Shown here: piece by piece, positions 45,928 through 57,315 of the stretch
Position numbering within the stretch: position 1 is the stretch's first letter
How the letters are laid out: each line of letters starts with the position of its first letter
DNA from: Amphibalanus amphitrite
Taxonomy: Eukaryota; Arthropoda; Thecostraca; Balanomorpha; Balanidae
Reading direction: 5' to 3'
NCBI RefSeq assembly: GCF_019059575.1
Contig: NW_024882720.1
Location: 62,001-126,000 of the forward strand
Length of the DNA stretch: 64,000 bases
Notes under the pieces: model-generated
Seen by the model: the letters and a program-made list of their open reading frames with translations, nothing else
Databases searched by the model: none
Told to the model about the DNA's origin: nothing
Made by a program: the position numbers and the translations under genes

Positions 45928-46187
45928 TCAGACGCTGGCGGCGGCGCGCGGCGAGGCCCGGCCTGCCGTCGCCGCCGACGGCCGCGCCGCGCGAGACACC
46001 ACCGAGGCGCCGACGGGCGGCGGGCCGCGGCGCCGGCCGCCGCCGCACAGAATCTGCCGAAACGCCTGCTTGAACTCGAGCGAAGTGCACACGTAGATGA
46101 AGGGATTGAGGCAGCTGTTGCAGTAGCCGAGCCAGAAGAAGAAGGCGAACAGCGGCTCGGGAACGTGGCAGACGGAGCACAGCGCCC
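45928..46187 (-). CDS. Last exon of a biogenic-amine-type class A GPCR
   Basis: On the minus strand a 3' splice site (GACCGTTTCAG, ending at 46188) leads into about 86 codons. They begin with a Cys-x2-Cys loop ([10 protein letters not shown]), pass through transmembrane helix 7 ([17 protein letters not shown], with the NPxxY motif as NPFIY), helix 8 ([12 protein letters not shown]), and a Cys/Gly/Arg-rich tail to a TGA at 45928-45930. The WLGYxNSCxNP spelling is typical of adrenergic/octopamine/dopamine/serotonin receptors, and the [10 protein letters not shown] continuation most resembles the alpha1-adrenergic/octopamine side. The exact ligand cannot be decided. Exons for helices 1-6 should lie at higher coordinates on this strand, but I did not find them in the window; the intron may be very long. 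The frame is intact and GC-rich. Confidence 0.8.
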
Positions 46188-46931
46188 CTGAAACGGTCAG
46201 CGACGGTCCGTCAGAAGGCGTCGGTACACGGCGGAACAGTGGCCAGAGGACGGGGGGGAGGGGGGGGGGACGGCAATAGTGCTGTGTCGGAGAGCCGCTT
46301 TTACTCAGAAGTGCAAAAGTAAATGCATGAGTCTCCTTCTTCAAATGACCGGCATCGGCCACTGGTTCCGTGGAACTATCGCAATTGAGTCTTTAACGCA
46401 TGCTTGCTTTTTGCCAACGTCTGCAGAAGATGCAGCAGGCTAGCTTAGCACTATGCCTTCTGAAAGTGTCCATTTGCAAATTTGCGTCAAAGAATGCACC
46501 CACCCAGCCCATGACAGCTCCTTTAGACCGTCATTAGCGCTGTCGAAGGCCGAGCTCCGGTCGATGGCCATTATCGACGCGAACAGGGCGCCGTCAATCC
46601 TGTCAAGTTCCCACGACAGAGGCTAGCGTCGATCACGGTGTGCTCTGTTATCCGCGGCGACCACGCCTGGCACCGCAGGTAAATGGCTCGCCGCCGAGCA
46701 TATTGGCTCAGCCGGGCGCGGGCAGCACACCCAGCGATTTGCTCATGACAGGCGGTGAGGAAATATGGCGGCGGCTGCTGGCTGCGCTACCGACGCCAGT
46801 CGCTGTTGTATGTAGAGACCATGGAGGCTATTTTCTGGCGTTCAGGAAACGCGCCGATAGCGATCGATACGCCAGATGAAGCGGTAATGGTCTTAATATG
46901 GCTGCACTGGCACCACGGCAGGCTACAGCTA

Positions 46932-46935
<4 letters not shown>

Positions 46936-47015
<80 letters not shown>
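46936..47015 (+). repeat. (CT)n microsatellite
   Basis: About 40 uninterrupted CT units embedded in CpG-rich DNA. It generates spurious Ser/Leu and Glu/Arg frames. Confidence 0.97.
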
Positions 47016-47016
<1 letters not shown>

Positions 47017-48437
47017 TCCCTCTTCTGCTCCCTGCTCCCCCCTCCATGGTTGGCCGTCGTCGGCTGTCGTTCCGTTTCCGTCTCGCGCCGCCGCCGCTCG
47101 GTCTACGTCACTCGTCGCTCTGGACCTGTCACCGGCAGCGGTGGCCGGCCAAGCCGCGCCGCTGCGGCCCCGGCACCCGCGAGCACGGTACACCAGACAC
47201 CAACGAGCCCGGCCCCGGCACAGAGAGGAAGGCCCACCACAGACCGCCGCGGCACCACAGACAGAGGGAGCCAACTAGCACCGCTGGCGGCCGCAAAACT
47301 GCCTATCGCCAGTCACCACGAGTCACGAAAAGGGTAAAGAGACAATCCATACTGTTAAAAAAAAAAAATATTTGTGTTAGCGACAGAGGTGCCGCCCCCT
47401 TGTAGCGGAGAACGGTCCGGACTGGAATAGCAGGTATTCGCAGCGGTATCGAAGGCTGAAGGCTGAATTATCTTTGGGCGCGGTAGATTGGGTATGGGGA
47501 GGTCAAGTGACATGTCAACTGGCCGCGTATGCCGCGATTTTCTTTTCTCAACGTTCCAGTCAGAGGTTCAGCGACGGACGTTTTATAAAAGGTATGACGT
47601 AGTTACCGAAGCGCAAATCTTATTCGGACTGGGGCGCTTCAAATTGTTACTGGCTACTTCCAACATTTCACTCATAATTGGTCTTTCATTCGTATTAAAT
47701 TCACGCAGTTTTGTGAAAGGCGGGTACGTTATGAACATTGCACTTAGCGTGCTGAGCACTTGGCATGTGTATTGTGTAGCAGCCCAAACGAGACTTTTCT
47801 AGCTTTTCGTTTGTTCTGGTTGCTTTATTTAGTAAAGGAGCTGGTTTGAAGTACCTATTGCCTGACACCTATCGCAAGGCCTTAGTGTTAATTAAATCCA
47901 AAAGATTCGTAGGAACATTCTTTCCTAACGGGTCGGGTCGGCCCAGAAATAGCTCCCGAAATAATAGAACTGGCTGAATTTCCCAAGCGGAAATATAAAG
48001 TGGCACGAGCCATTTTCTGGTTCATTGTGACACATCAGCATAGATGAGACAATTCAGTGCGCTGTAAATATCTCACCGTCTGGGCCTCCAATGAGCAGCG
48101 ATAAATTCTGGAAATCAAGCAATGAATATCGCACAAAGGGGCTTCCAGCCCGCGCGATTTTATGTGGCCTTGGTAACAACATAATATTAAAATACCACAA
48201 ACCTTGTCCTCAGAACAAGGTTTGAAACGTTTTTTAGCATGATTATGATTACGATAAGAATGGAAAATACCCTTATGGAAAAATAATCCAAAGTAGTTTC
48301 TGGCCTCCTTTGATTATTATCAAAAAGTAATTATTCCTTCTTATTACGGGACCTCATGTTGAAAATAGATAGCTGGCGTATACCTCAGTTAACCCTCGTA
48401 ACGCCGTTGACATCCTCTACTCCACAACTCCGTATCG

Positions 48438-48642
<205 letters not shown>

Positions 48643-49686
48643 ATGCTCTCCTCGCTCTGGCCGCCCGCCGGTGATGTCCCGGTCCCTCCAGCAAGGTCAG
48701 GTCGGGCCACCGCTCGCCAGTGCCGGCCGGCGTGGTTCTGGAGGTCAACCGCGGCTATGTGTTTGAACAAGGATGCGGCGTTACCGTTAACTGGCATTCA
48801 TTGACTGGTTATGCGACATTTCTCAAACGAATTGTTGGTGAACCAGAATTTATCCAGAAGCGAAAAATCGGTGCCGATTTTTCGCTGCCTTACAGGCACC
48901 ACTATTCCACTCTATTCGGACAGCAGAAATGCGCTTCATTCAACCTGCGAATTTTCATAATTCCGACTGCATGCAAGTACCAACTCCCTCGCCATCATGT
49001 CAGATGGTTGCAGAACACTGACACCAGTATAAAACGTGCAGCAATGTTAGCTTCTGTCATGGCAACAGCCATTGATGTAAAAACAACATTTGGGGTATAA
49101 TCGTATGTTGCTAAGGGCGACTGCCGCCCCACAGCAGACTGAGATCTTTGACCCCGCGCGTTGTATGAATGTATGGATCATGGTGTACCCAGCCTCCATG
49201 GTAGAACGATAGCCGTGATGTGGCCTTTCAAAACCCCCACAGGAACTCCTATAATACAGCGGGGCACGAGTTGACCTCAATGGACGGAGATTCCCTCACC
49301 GATCTAAAAACGCCTACACTTTTCAAAGGCCTTCGTGGTATCAGGGGTGATTGTGTGAAATTATGGATACACTGAGAAAACAGTGTCCCGATTTTCGGGC
49401 TCAGAGACCAGTTTTCGGGCTAATGTACCATATTCAAAACAGACAGCACATTTCGAGAATACTTTCTGAGCAACGCCACATGGGCTCATACGATCCCTTA
49501 AATCGGTATCATTGATCGCAGAAACAGAGCTCAGTCAGTACCCATTATCGGTGTCAAGCTCTAAAACTAGTCTCACTATGATACCAGTTTTCAGCCTGAT
49601 CCCCATTTTCGAGCTCACCTGATTCCAGTTTGAGGGCTCAAATTGTGTGGTGAAGCCAATATTAGGGCTCACGTCATCGCTTTTCG

Positions 49687-49928
49687 GGGCTTTGGTAAAA
49701 GCTGGATTGCGTCAGCTGGCTGGCCAGCTGGCGACGCACGAAAGGTATTTAATTTTAGATATACCTAAGCGCGGTAGTAGGATGGACATAAATATTTCAA
49801 ATGGCTTTAAATGAAAAATTGATTGGTAAATATTTATTCTTTTATATCTAGCATTGATATGTAAGAAGCTCTGCTAGCGCCACCATACGGCGCCAGCTGG
49901 CAAAAAAATCCAGTTAATACCAGAGCCC
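49687..49928. mobile_element. Small hAT-type MITE (242 bp), 8-bp duplication GCTTTTCG
   Basis: The terminal inverted repeats are GGGCT(T/C)TGGTA then four variable bases and CTGGATT, extending to CAGCTGGC. Identical 8-mers GCTTTTCG flank it at 49679-49686 and 49929-49936. It has no coding capacity and sits in the left subterminal region of the 5-kb element. Confidence 0.82.
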
Positions 49929-50423
49929 GCTTTTCGTCCGATGCAGCCCCTCCTCCCCCCTCCCCCGTGTCCAGCAGCTGCGAATAAGACGAAGCCGCGG
50001 ACAAACTTTTTTTTTGCTCGGCCAGCCTAGCGCCAGTCTCGAGCGGTGGGACAGTTAACCCGGCAATTTTGGCCGGGATGCAAAAGTTACGTTAAACCGG
50101 TTTATGTTAACCCGGGAGCAAATAACAACGTGGGAGCCTATCTTAGGTGTGGCAAAGCTAACGGATTACTTACTTGTTGCCGAGGTGCCCAAAGAAGGTA
50201 CTGGAACCGAAAACACAACATTGGTTCATGTATTTATTAACATTCATACACACAGTCATACTTGTGCAAGGTGTCAGTGTTCGGTTGTGGGGTGTAATAG
50301 CCAGGGAAAAAGTTCTATGAACTGAAAAACCCGGCGCCTATTACTTCGCAACATGGTTGTGTATTCAACATGAACTGCAAGGAGTGCAGACGACATTGCC
50401 TGTGCTAACTTAACGTCTCACGG

Positions 50424-51480
50424 GCAGCGCCGCGCTCTGACACCTTGGTCCCAGAAGCGGCGGCGTTTCTGACCGCAAATCGCCGGAGAGCCGGTCGACG
50501 CCGTTGAGGGGACTGAGCAGGCCGCTGCCAGCTCCACCTTCACGTCCGCGCGGCGCAGCTCGGTGTGCGGCGGCGGCTCATCGCGCGGGCCGCACCCGTC
50601 CGTCCGCTGCACGAGCCGCTTTTCGATCCGACAGCGCAACACCGGCACGCCATTGTGCTGGCTGAGCGGCGGCAGCGGCACGTAGGCAACAAAACAGTAG
50701 AAATCGATGGGCCTGGATCGGCGTTGCCAGCAACGCCGGCAGCGGCGCGGCAGGAGGCGCCAGTGCCGCCGTCGGGGACGTGTGCCCTTCGCTGCGCTCA
50801 TTCGAGTTGGCCGGCCGGCCGCGCGGCGTAGTCCTTTTGACACGGTGCGAGAAGAGCCGGATGAAGGTGGACTTTTTATTGGCGTTGCTGGTGCTCACGC
50901 CGCCGGCGTCCAGTTTGGGCGGCAAGTCCGAGTACCAGGAGTCGGACAAGTCCCGCGCGAACGCCGCCAGCCGGTCGTCGTCACTGCTGGCGGCGGCCCG
51001 CCGACGGCGCTGCCTCAGAATCGGACGAGTCGGTGGTACTGAGCACCTCGCGGGACGGGTAGCTGGGAGTGGGCCGGCCGCGGCCCCTGCCAGGCCGCGC
51101 CACCTTCACCGGCGCAGCCGCCTTCAAACTGCCCTTGCTGGGCGGCGGGTTGGTCGGCGGAGGCGGCAGCGGTGCCTCGACGTCAGTCCGAGTCGCTGTC
51201 ACTGGGCGGCCGCCGCGGAGACGGCTTCTGTTTGACCCGCAGCCGGCCTGGGCCGGCTCGGCGCCCTCGGCCGGCAGCGCGCCGTTTCGAGCGTTTCACC
51301 TTTTCACTGTTACTCTCGCCTGGTCCTCAGCGTCGAGCGGCTCGGCGCTGTTCGGTTTCATGTGGCCCATGCTGCTGGGAAACTCGGGTGGGGACAGCTT
51401 TCTGACTGGAGTGCCGTCGAAGATGGAGGAGACGGGGGTGCTCGCAGAGTCCTTGCCCAATGCCCATGATAGAGCCGAGG
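50424..51480 (-). pseudogene. Frameshifted nuclear-protein coding remnant, possibly AF4/FMR2-like
   Basis: Read on the minus strand, four or five pieces in different frames together look like one nuclear protein. They are STPVSSIFDGTPVRKLSPPE (about 51450-51390), a Lys/Arg-rich SEKVKRSKRRAAGRGRR with PSDSDSD, then VKVARPGRGRGRP (an AT-hook-like core) with STTDSSDSE, then RDLSDSWYSDLPPKL and KSTFIRLFSHRVKR, and last GVPVLRCRIEKRLVQR and KRRRFWDQG. It ends near a 5' splice-like CCC|GTGAGA. The serine/aspartate and basic blocks, together with the short hydrophobic 'V-x-x-L-x-x-I-x-x-x-L' element near the end, recall AF4/FMR2-family (lilliputian) scaffolds of the super elongation complex. The family call is tentative. 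The frames may be broken by decay or by uncorrected indels. Confidence 0.4.
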
Positions 51481-51529
51481 CTCCACTGGACGCCCAGCTT
51501 AATCGGGCTATCGCCGCCCTCCTTCTATG

Positions 51530-52340
51530 GTGGATTCTTCGGCCCCCTACAGCCACTAGGGCCATCATATACTCCCAGATGGCGGCACCTAGGGGATGAG
51601 GGGGGGGGGGTGTCTGGGCCACTTGTCCACCTCGTGGCGTCGCCAGCGACGCCTGCGAGTCGGAGCAAATGATTATGGGGTCTTCCTCGAAGGACGGGTG
51701 CTTCAGGAGATGTTGCTTTGCCGTCTTGAGCGCCACCATCTCAGATCGGTAAATGGAGCAAATCCTCCCCGCCGCCTCCCGCAGTACCAATGTTGTACTG
51801 TCTGGGTGCTCGGTGAGGACCCCAGCGCCGCCTTCCTATTACTCCCCCGGTCGCAGACCCGTCGACCCAGGCCCACGTCGCACGCTGGGGGAGCGCTCCC
51901 AGGCACGCCTCCGCAGCACTCCTCCTCGCTGTCGCGGACGCCCCGATCGGCAGCAGGTCCAGGTGGACCGTGACGCCGTCTGTTGGCGTCTACGGGGGCA
52001 GTCTCGTGGATAAGCGCGCCTCGGCGGGCAGCGCCACTCCAGTGGTCCCACACCGCTCCCCCGCGCTCTCTCCAGCCGGTCACTGACTTCAGTCACGGTT
52101 GGGGGGGGGGGGGCTTCCGCCACGACGCGGCGGGTCCTCCGACGGGAGGGAGAGCGCCTTCGCCAGTAGGCGCGATGCCAGCGCATCCCTCCTCATCTCT
52201 CCATCGGCACGACGCCCGCCTCGGCCCTCACGGCGAGTCTTGGAGCATGGAAATCGGGCAGCCAGTGATGACTCATGCCACCATCAGCATCTCCGCCTCC
52301 AGGACGCCAAGATGTGTGGCCGCAGCCGCAGGCAGCCACG
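51530..52340 (-). pseudogene. Non-LTR retrotransposon fragment: end of reverse transcriptase plus RNase H
   Basis: The minus strand shows, in shifted frames, RVITGCPIS and RLAVRAEAGVVPMERR (about 52300-52190), the usual region just after the reverse transcriptase of jockey/I-type elements. An RNase H-like segment follows, with EAAGRICSIYRSEMVALKTA and IIICSDSQASLA (about 51780-51640) and LGAAIWEYMMALVAVGGRR-type sequence. The catalytic aspartate of the DSQ motif is visible. Several frameshifts, a G-run insertion at about 51600 and loss of the downstream third make it a dead fragment. Confidence 0.65.
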
Positions 52341-52859
52341 CCGACCCCGCTGCCCGCATGCCCAAGTAGTCTCGAATCGCTGACACCTCTCCTGAAACAA
52401 GAGTGGTGTCGTAAACTTAAACCCCTTGCTGGCGCCCGCCAGCCGCGACAACACCGCCACACCAATTTTTGTGACCCCGGAACTTCCGTCCCGAGCCTTA
52501 TTTCACGGCACGATGCTACAGTGCGCTACACGTATTGTGGTATTCAGCTTCCATGGAAACATCAACTAATTTGGACGCTCAAACATGGGAGTCAGGAGTG
52601 GTTAAGGCCCAGAGCGTTCTGTCTGGTTTATAAAACCTTGGCCAGCAGATGTAAACGTGCTTTTTGTATAAGTGGCTTAATTTTGACGCAAAAGGGCACT
52701 AACCTTCGGCGCAAATAATGCAGAAATTTCAGCGCAAATTGCAAAATAGCTTGCGCCGAACTTCGGCGCATGACGGCTTCACGGGCGTCCGGCGTACCAT
52801 ATGGATGTTTTCCAGTTTGGGCTGCAGGTTTTAGCTCTAGGTTTTAGACTGTAGGTTTT

Positions 52860-52995
52860 GGATTGGGTTGGGCTGGGCTGGGCTGGGCTGGGCTGGGCTG
52901 GGCTGGGCTGGGTTGGGCTGGGCTGGGCTGGTTGGGGTGGTTGGGTTGGGTTGGATTAGGTTAGGTAAGTTTAGGTTAGTTTAGTTTAGGATAGA
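52860..52995 (+). repeat. (GGGCT)n array grading into GGTTA/TTAGG-like words
   Basis: It holds about 13 GGGCT/GGTTG pentamers, then GGTTGGGTTGG, GATTAGGTTAGG and TTTAGGTTAG. The right part resembles degenerate arthropod telomere-type TTAGG sequence, but no clean array is present. Confidence 0.85.
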
Positions 52996-54118
52996 TATGA
53001 ATACCTATTTTTTGTAAGTTGAATTACTTTTTTCATTTTGTAGCATCATATGCCTTCCATCTTTGAACTGCCATATTCAAGCACCAGAATAAGTATGGAC
53101 TTGAACCTTTTCCAGTCTGGATGCCTGTATGGAAGTTGTGCAAAATCATGCAGTTGAAGGTATTGTAACCACAAATAAGAGCTCATGACTCAAGTCTCAA
53201 CTTGTCCATAATTGGTTATCTTGATGTATACTTGTAGACCCTTCCTCTTACTTGGCACACAGGCATGGTGTCACAGTGTTCTAAAATTGGATTTCAATTG
53301 GGTGTCCCAATAAAAAAAAAATCTGAAGACAAAATGAGATAGATTTAGTCTTTCCGCAAAACTGCATAATGCCATTTTTTACCTCAGATTTTGTCAGAAC
53401 CTTCAAAGGATCTGAAATGAAATGATGTAGAGTAGATGCATCAACTGTCAAGTCATGCGTAACCTGGCAGCTGGCTGTTGAATCAAACTTTTGACATATT
53501 TTTTTAGCAAAGATGAAATAAAGCCACTTGTCATATTTTTAGGATGAAAATATTTTCCCCATCATGTGTGGTTATTCACCTAAAATTCTGAAACATGGAA
53601 CACTGTCATACCAGCATTCCATCATGTCAACCAGCATTCCGCAGCATGTTAGCAGAAACAGCAGCATGTTATAAGTATATGAAAGATCCAAATAGGTTGT
53701 AGGTTGGTAGGTATTGGTACTAAGTTTAACTTAATAGGTTAGTAGGCAAGGTTAGGATTAATTTTAGTTGAGCATCAAGATAACCATTACGAACAAGTAA
53801 CAAAATCCTTACCTACCCTTGAAAGTATTGCTTCAATCACATCATCACGAAGAACCAGACAAAAATTCTGCACATTCTTACACTATTTGACATCCTGAAT
53901 GCAGATATGATGCTTTCATGTGGCGCAAATATAAGAAAAACGAATAATCAAACCCGTGCGTATTCGTATCAACGGCGCCACAATTGTAGATCAGACCTTT
54001 TCTGAACAAATACCACCACAATTTTAATTGATAAGGGATTAAAATGGCATGAGCATCAACATCTTGATTTTTTCTAAAAGATAGCGATAACTGATAACTA
54101 ATAACTTACCATTCATTT
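52996..54118. repeat. AT-rich interior including dispersed repeat (53290-53610)
   Basis: The part at 53290-53610 is the reverse-complement partner of 15820-16150. The rest is AT-rich with TAGGTTGTAGGTTGGTAGG-type words at about 53693-53750. I see no gene. Confidence 0.5.
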
Positions 54119-54618
54119 TGAAATCACGGCGGTAGGTACACCAACACATGGCACTGAAAACAGCAAAAGACGGAATGGCGGAATGTCGTATGGAGCCCTA
54201 AAACGCAGCTCGAATTGAGCCCGAAAAGGAAGACGAACTGATGCCGCTTTCGGGGCTAATGTACTTTGAGCCCGAAAAGGGCGCCTAACTGATCCCGATT
54301 TTAAAATCATACAGATTTGAGCCCTGTTTTGGCACTCATATGAGCCCTTATTCAAAAATGTTCTCAAAGTGTTTTCTGAGTGTACAATAGCCGACTAAAA
54401 GAGGGAGAGCTCATAGCACGTTGATACTGGCGGCACCCCATGTTGAGACAATCAGCCGGCGACGGGCAGGGAGCGCGTGCGCCTCACTAGCCGGCGGCGG
54501 GCCGCCTCAGAAAACTCGCTGCTTCATTTATCTCCCTGATTATTTTTCCGGTGCGTTTAAGTTCGGCCATTTATCAGGGGTAGCCTTATCACAGCTGTGA
54601 ATACTGTTCTGTAGAGGC

Positions 54619-54755
54619 TGAAACAGACTCTTTCCGCGTTCAGGAAATCGCATGCGAGAGACTATTCAAATACATTATAATTCTTCCCGCGTGCTTCCAT
54701 GTATTGGAATAAGCTCTCGCATGCGATTTCCTGACTGGGGAAAGAGTCTGTTTCA
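54619..54755. mobile_element. MITE-like hairpin element (137 bp)
   Basis: Inverted arms of about 42 bp, TGAAACAGACTCTTTCC at the left and GGAAAGAGTCTGTTTCA at the right, include the inner palindrome CTCTCGCATGCGA and have a centre of about 50 bp. No convincing target duplication is visible (only GGC on both sides), so the superfamily is undetermined. Confidence 0.75.
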
Positions 54756-55778
54756 GGCATAAAGCTGGGCCCGCTGCGCGCTGTAATACAGACGTATATA
54801 CGAGGTGGTCGGTCGATGACGTGGGGTACGCCGGAGCACGCCGCGCCGTGCGCGCCGCCCGCCTATCGGCACGGCGTCACTATTCCGGGTGGCTGGCTCC
54901 TGGCGCGCCATCCATCCCAACTAGTCCGACAGGTCGGCCGGCCGGAAAAACGGTCCTCGCGCGGCCGCCGCGCGCCCAGGAGAGACATTACCGACGCGCC
55001 CGGGCCGCCGAGAGAGAGACGGTACCGACGCAGCAGTGACAGCGCGTGTCAGGGGACGAGCGCCGCCCCCGTCACAGCGCGCACTGTGAAATGAACAGGA
55101 ATTCACACCAGTCCGAGTCATCCTCTGTCGTTGCGCTCACCGTGAAATGAGCAAGAGTTCACAGCAGTCCGTGTTATCAATGACTGACCCTGTGACATTT
55201 ACGGGAGCCCGGTCGATGTCAGGGCGGTATATCAACGCTCCCATTCAATAGGTAACCAATGTGAAAATCGGAACTCCGAAAAGGACGACGGAAGCCTGAA
55301 ATCATCCACCGTGAATGGGGAGACAGCATTACGATCGCGGAGTACAGGTGACCTTTCAGCAAAATAATGAGCAAATGTTGCAGACAAATGGACAGAGAAG
55401 AGCTGAATTGGTGCACTTTTTATGACACGCATGTATTTACTCAAGTACCCACATTGATAAAACCAAGAGCTTATTTAGTCCCGGTAGGAATATCCATATT
55501 TAATTGTCAGTTCTGGTAAAAGCAGGTTAAAATTGTGTCCTCAATATCGTATCAAAGCACAACTACCTCTGTTACCATTCCCAATTACCATACCAATTAC
55601 CAATAGGTAACCATATTAGCAGCACAGCTACTCGACGAAATGTCTCAGGGAAATGCCGGTTTATCAGTTATTCAGTACCATACTTATTTGGGCTTTTGGT
55701 TTTCATTATTTAGCCTTTATTTTTATTATAAACGTCAATTTGTTTATGTTTCTATGGAAACCAAAGCGCAATAGCGCT
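54756..55778. other. Stretch without a recognisable gene
   Basis: 54815-55090 is CpG-rich with Arg/Pro-rich frames on both strands. A roughly 30-bp phrase on CAGTCCG with TGAAATGA..AGGAATTCACA recurs imperfectly at 55085-55175. The rest is AT-rich. Nothing is supportable as coding. Confidence 0.35.
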
Positions 55779-56706
55779 TTAACCCGCGAGTTGCTGGGGG
55801 GGGGGCGTTTAACGCCCCCACTTTTTTCGCCGGGCCATAGCATAAAAACGGCGCGCCGCAGGCGCGCCAAATTTTTGGTACCTGTAGGGAATTGATTGAA
55901 GTTTATTGTGACAAAGTTTCAAAAAAATCGGTCGGAACATTTCTGAGATATCGAGGTTTTAGTGACGTCATGATTTTTGAATTTTCGACCAAAAACGGCG
56001 TATGTTCAAAAAATCATATAAAATCACAGAATAGACATACAGACATGCCGTAAACGCCATTAGACTGCCAATACCATGAACAATCAAATGGCTATCTTCG
56101 ATTATTGATTATCGTTCCGCATTTTCCAAAATCTTGAACTGCATCTTGACAATTTCTCGTGACTACTTCACGACTATGATACATGCGTTTCTTAAATTAA
56201 ACTTTTTTAGCCAAACACGTACACATATGATATAATGAATATCACCATCGTGTTCTACGCCCCAAATTACCCATAAAACATGTGTCACGGGCTGCGAATA
56301 TCAGTTTTGATTTTCGGGGATATGTGCCTACCCGGTTGACCTGACCTTGACCCTGACCTATGCTTGACTGACCCCTACATGGAGCTGACACTCTTGTAGG
56401 CCTTATACGATGGATTGTGCACCATTTTGACAGAGTTTATGACGAGAGGTGCCCATTGCGAAGTCCTGAAGTCCATGCTACTGAAAGGCCGATTTCAGGT
56501 GTTTGACCTGACCTTGACCCGACCTGTGACCTCAAAACTCAACTTTAAAGTACTCATCTGAAGCGTCTCGTCGCGCTCTTTTGTTTGCCGCCTCGTGCGT
56601 TTCGCTGCGCCTATTGGTTCTCGAGTTATCGGCTGGGGGCGTTTAACGCCCCCCCCCCCCCCAGCAAACGGTGGGTGGCGAAATACCCCAGCAACTGCCG
56701 GGTTAA
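55779..56706. mobile_element. TTAA-flanked AGGTCA-type element (copy J)
   Basis: TTAA lies at 55779-55782 and 56703-56706. The terminal inverted repeats are CCCGCGAGTTGCTGGGG and CCCCAGCAACTGCCGGG. Both ends carry the hairpin core G-run CGTTTAACG C-run (about 55796-55820 and 56637-56662). It is collinear with copy C (2486-3687). It ends 11 bp before the BEL/Pao left LTR. Confidence 0.88.
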
Positions 56707-56717
56707 TAGTACCTAAC

Positions 56718-57181
56718 TGTAGATGCCGTTTCTATGTCGGCGGCGTCATTCGTGACGGGCACGAGCTAAACCAAATAAAATTTTGCTGAAGTAGAAAAGT
56801 AGGACAGAAATAATTTTGAACAAGTAAAATAGGCTTAGTAGAAGGGTTTTGAAAATAAGTATCGAAACCGCACGACAAGGAAAGAAGAAGTTAAGCGATA
56901 TTTAAGTTTACGTGGTGTAGAATAAGATAAGCCTTTCATGTAGCCGCGGACCAAAAATCGCTTTTGACGGTGGTTGTGGTTGAGATTGTGTGCGTGAAAG
57001 AAGAAGAACCTGTGAGAAAGACGGTGATAAGAACCGGTGTGAAGTGTGCTATTTTGTGCCTGAGTTTATATTTTATTTTATTACCGAAATATTACGACAT
57101 CCCGATCAACTTTAGTTTGAAATAAATCAGAGAAAAATCACTCAGCTCAAGCCACCCGTAAAGCATTATCCAGCGCCTACA
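56718..57181 (+). repeat. Left LTR (464 bp)
   Basis: It begins TGTAGATGCCG and ends CGCCTACA (TG...CA form). Compared with the right LTR I count four substitutions and one 10-bp difference (extra GGTGGTTGTG-like bases near 56972), about 99% identity, which implies recent insertion. AATAAA at 57120-57125 could serve as polyadenylation signal. Confidence 0.95.
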
Positions 57182-57315
57182 CTTAGTCAAAAGCGCTTTT
57201 CTACGTTTATGATTCTTACTTTTAGTCAAGTTTAAGATATGAAGATATGAAGTTTGTTTAACGTAAGAATCATTTAACGTAAACAACGCAAGTGTAAGTC
57301 AAAGTACATAAGAAG

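Larger units (their letters stand above)
49370..54382. mobile_element. Large inverted-repeat element, CACTGAGAAAA family (5.0 kb), with gene-like cargo
   Basis: The left end CACTGAGAAAACAGT and the right end, reversed, CACTCAGAAAACACT match at 13 of 15 bases. TA flanks both sides (49368-49369 and 54383-54384). The subterminal regions share TTTTCGGGCT / AGCCCGAAAA words in opposite orientation (several copies at 49393-49700 and 54206-54300), supporting one element rather than two unrelated ends. The interior holds a small hAT element, an AF4/FMR2-like coding remnant, a non-LTR retrotransposon fragment and a GGGCT array. No transposase is seen. Confidence 0.6.

Noticed and set aside
46755-47405. 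216-codon plus-strand frame and its minus-strand counterparts
   Set aside because: They are driven by the CT array and CpG-rich DNA, with no domain and no splice evidence.
48720-49100. 126-codon plus-strand gene
   Set aside because: It starts at the edge of a microsatellite. I found no recognisable domain, splice sites or compositional signal beyond an open frame.
52860-52995. Internal telomeric array
   Set aside because: Only scattered GGTTA/TTAGG-like words follow a GGGCT array. There is no run of perfect telomere units.
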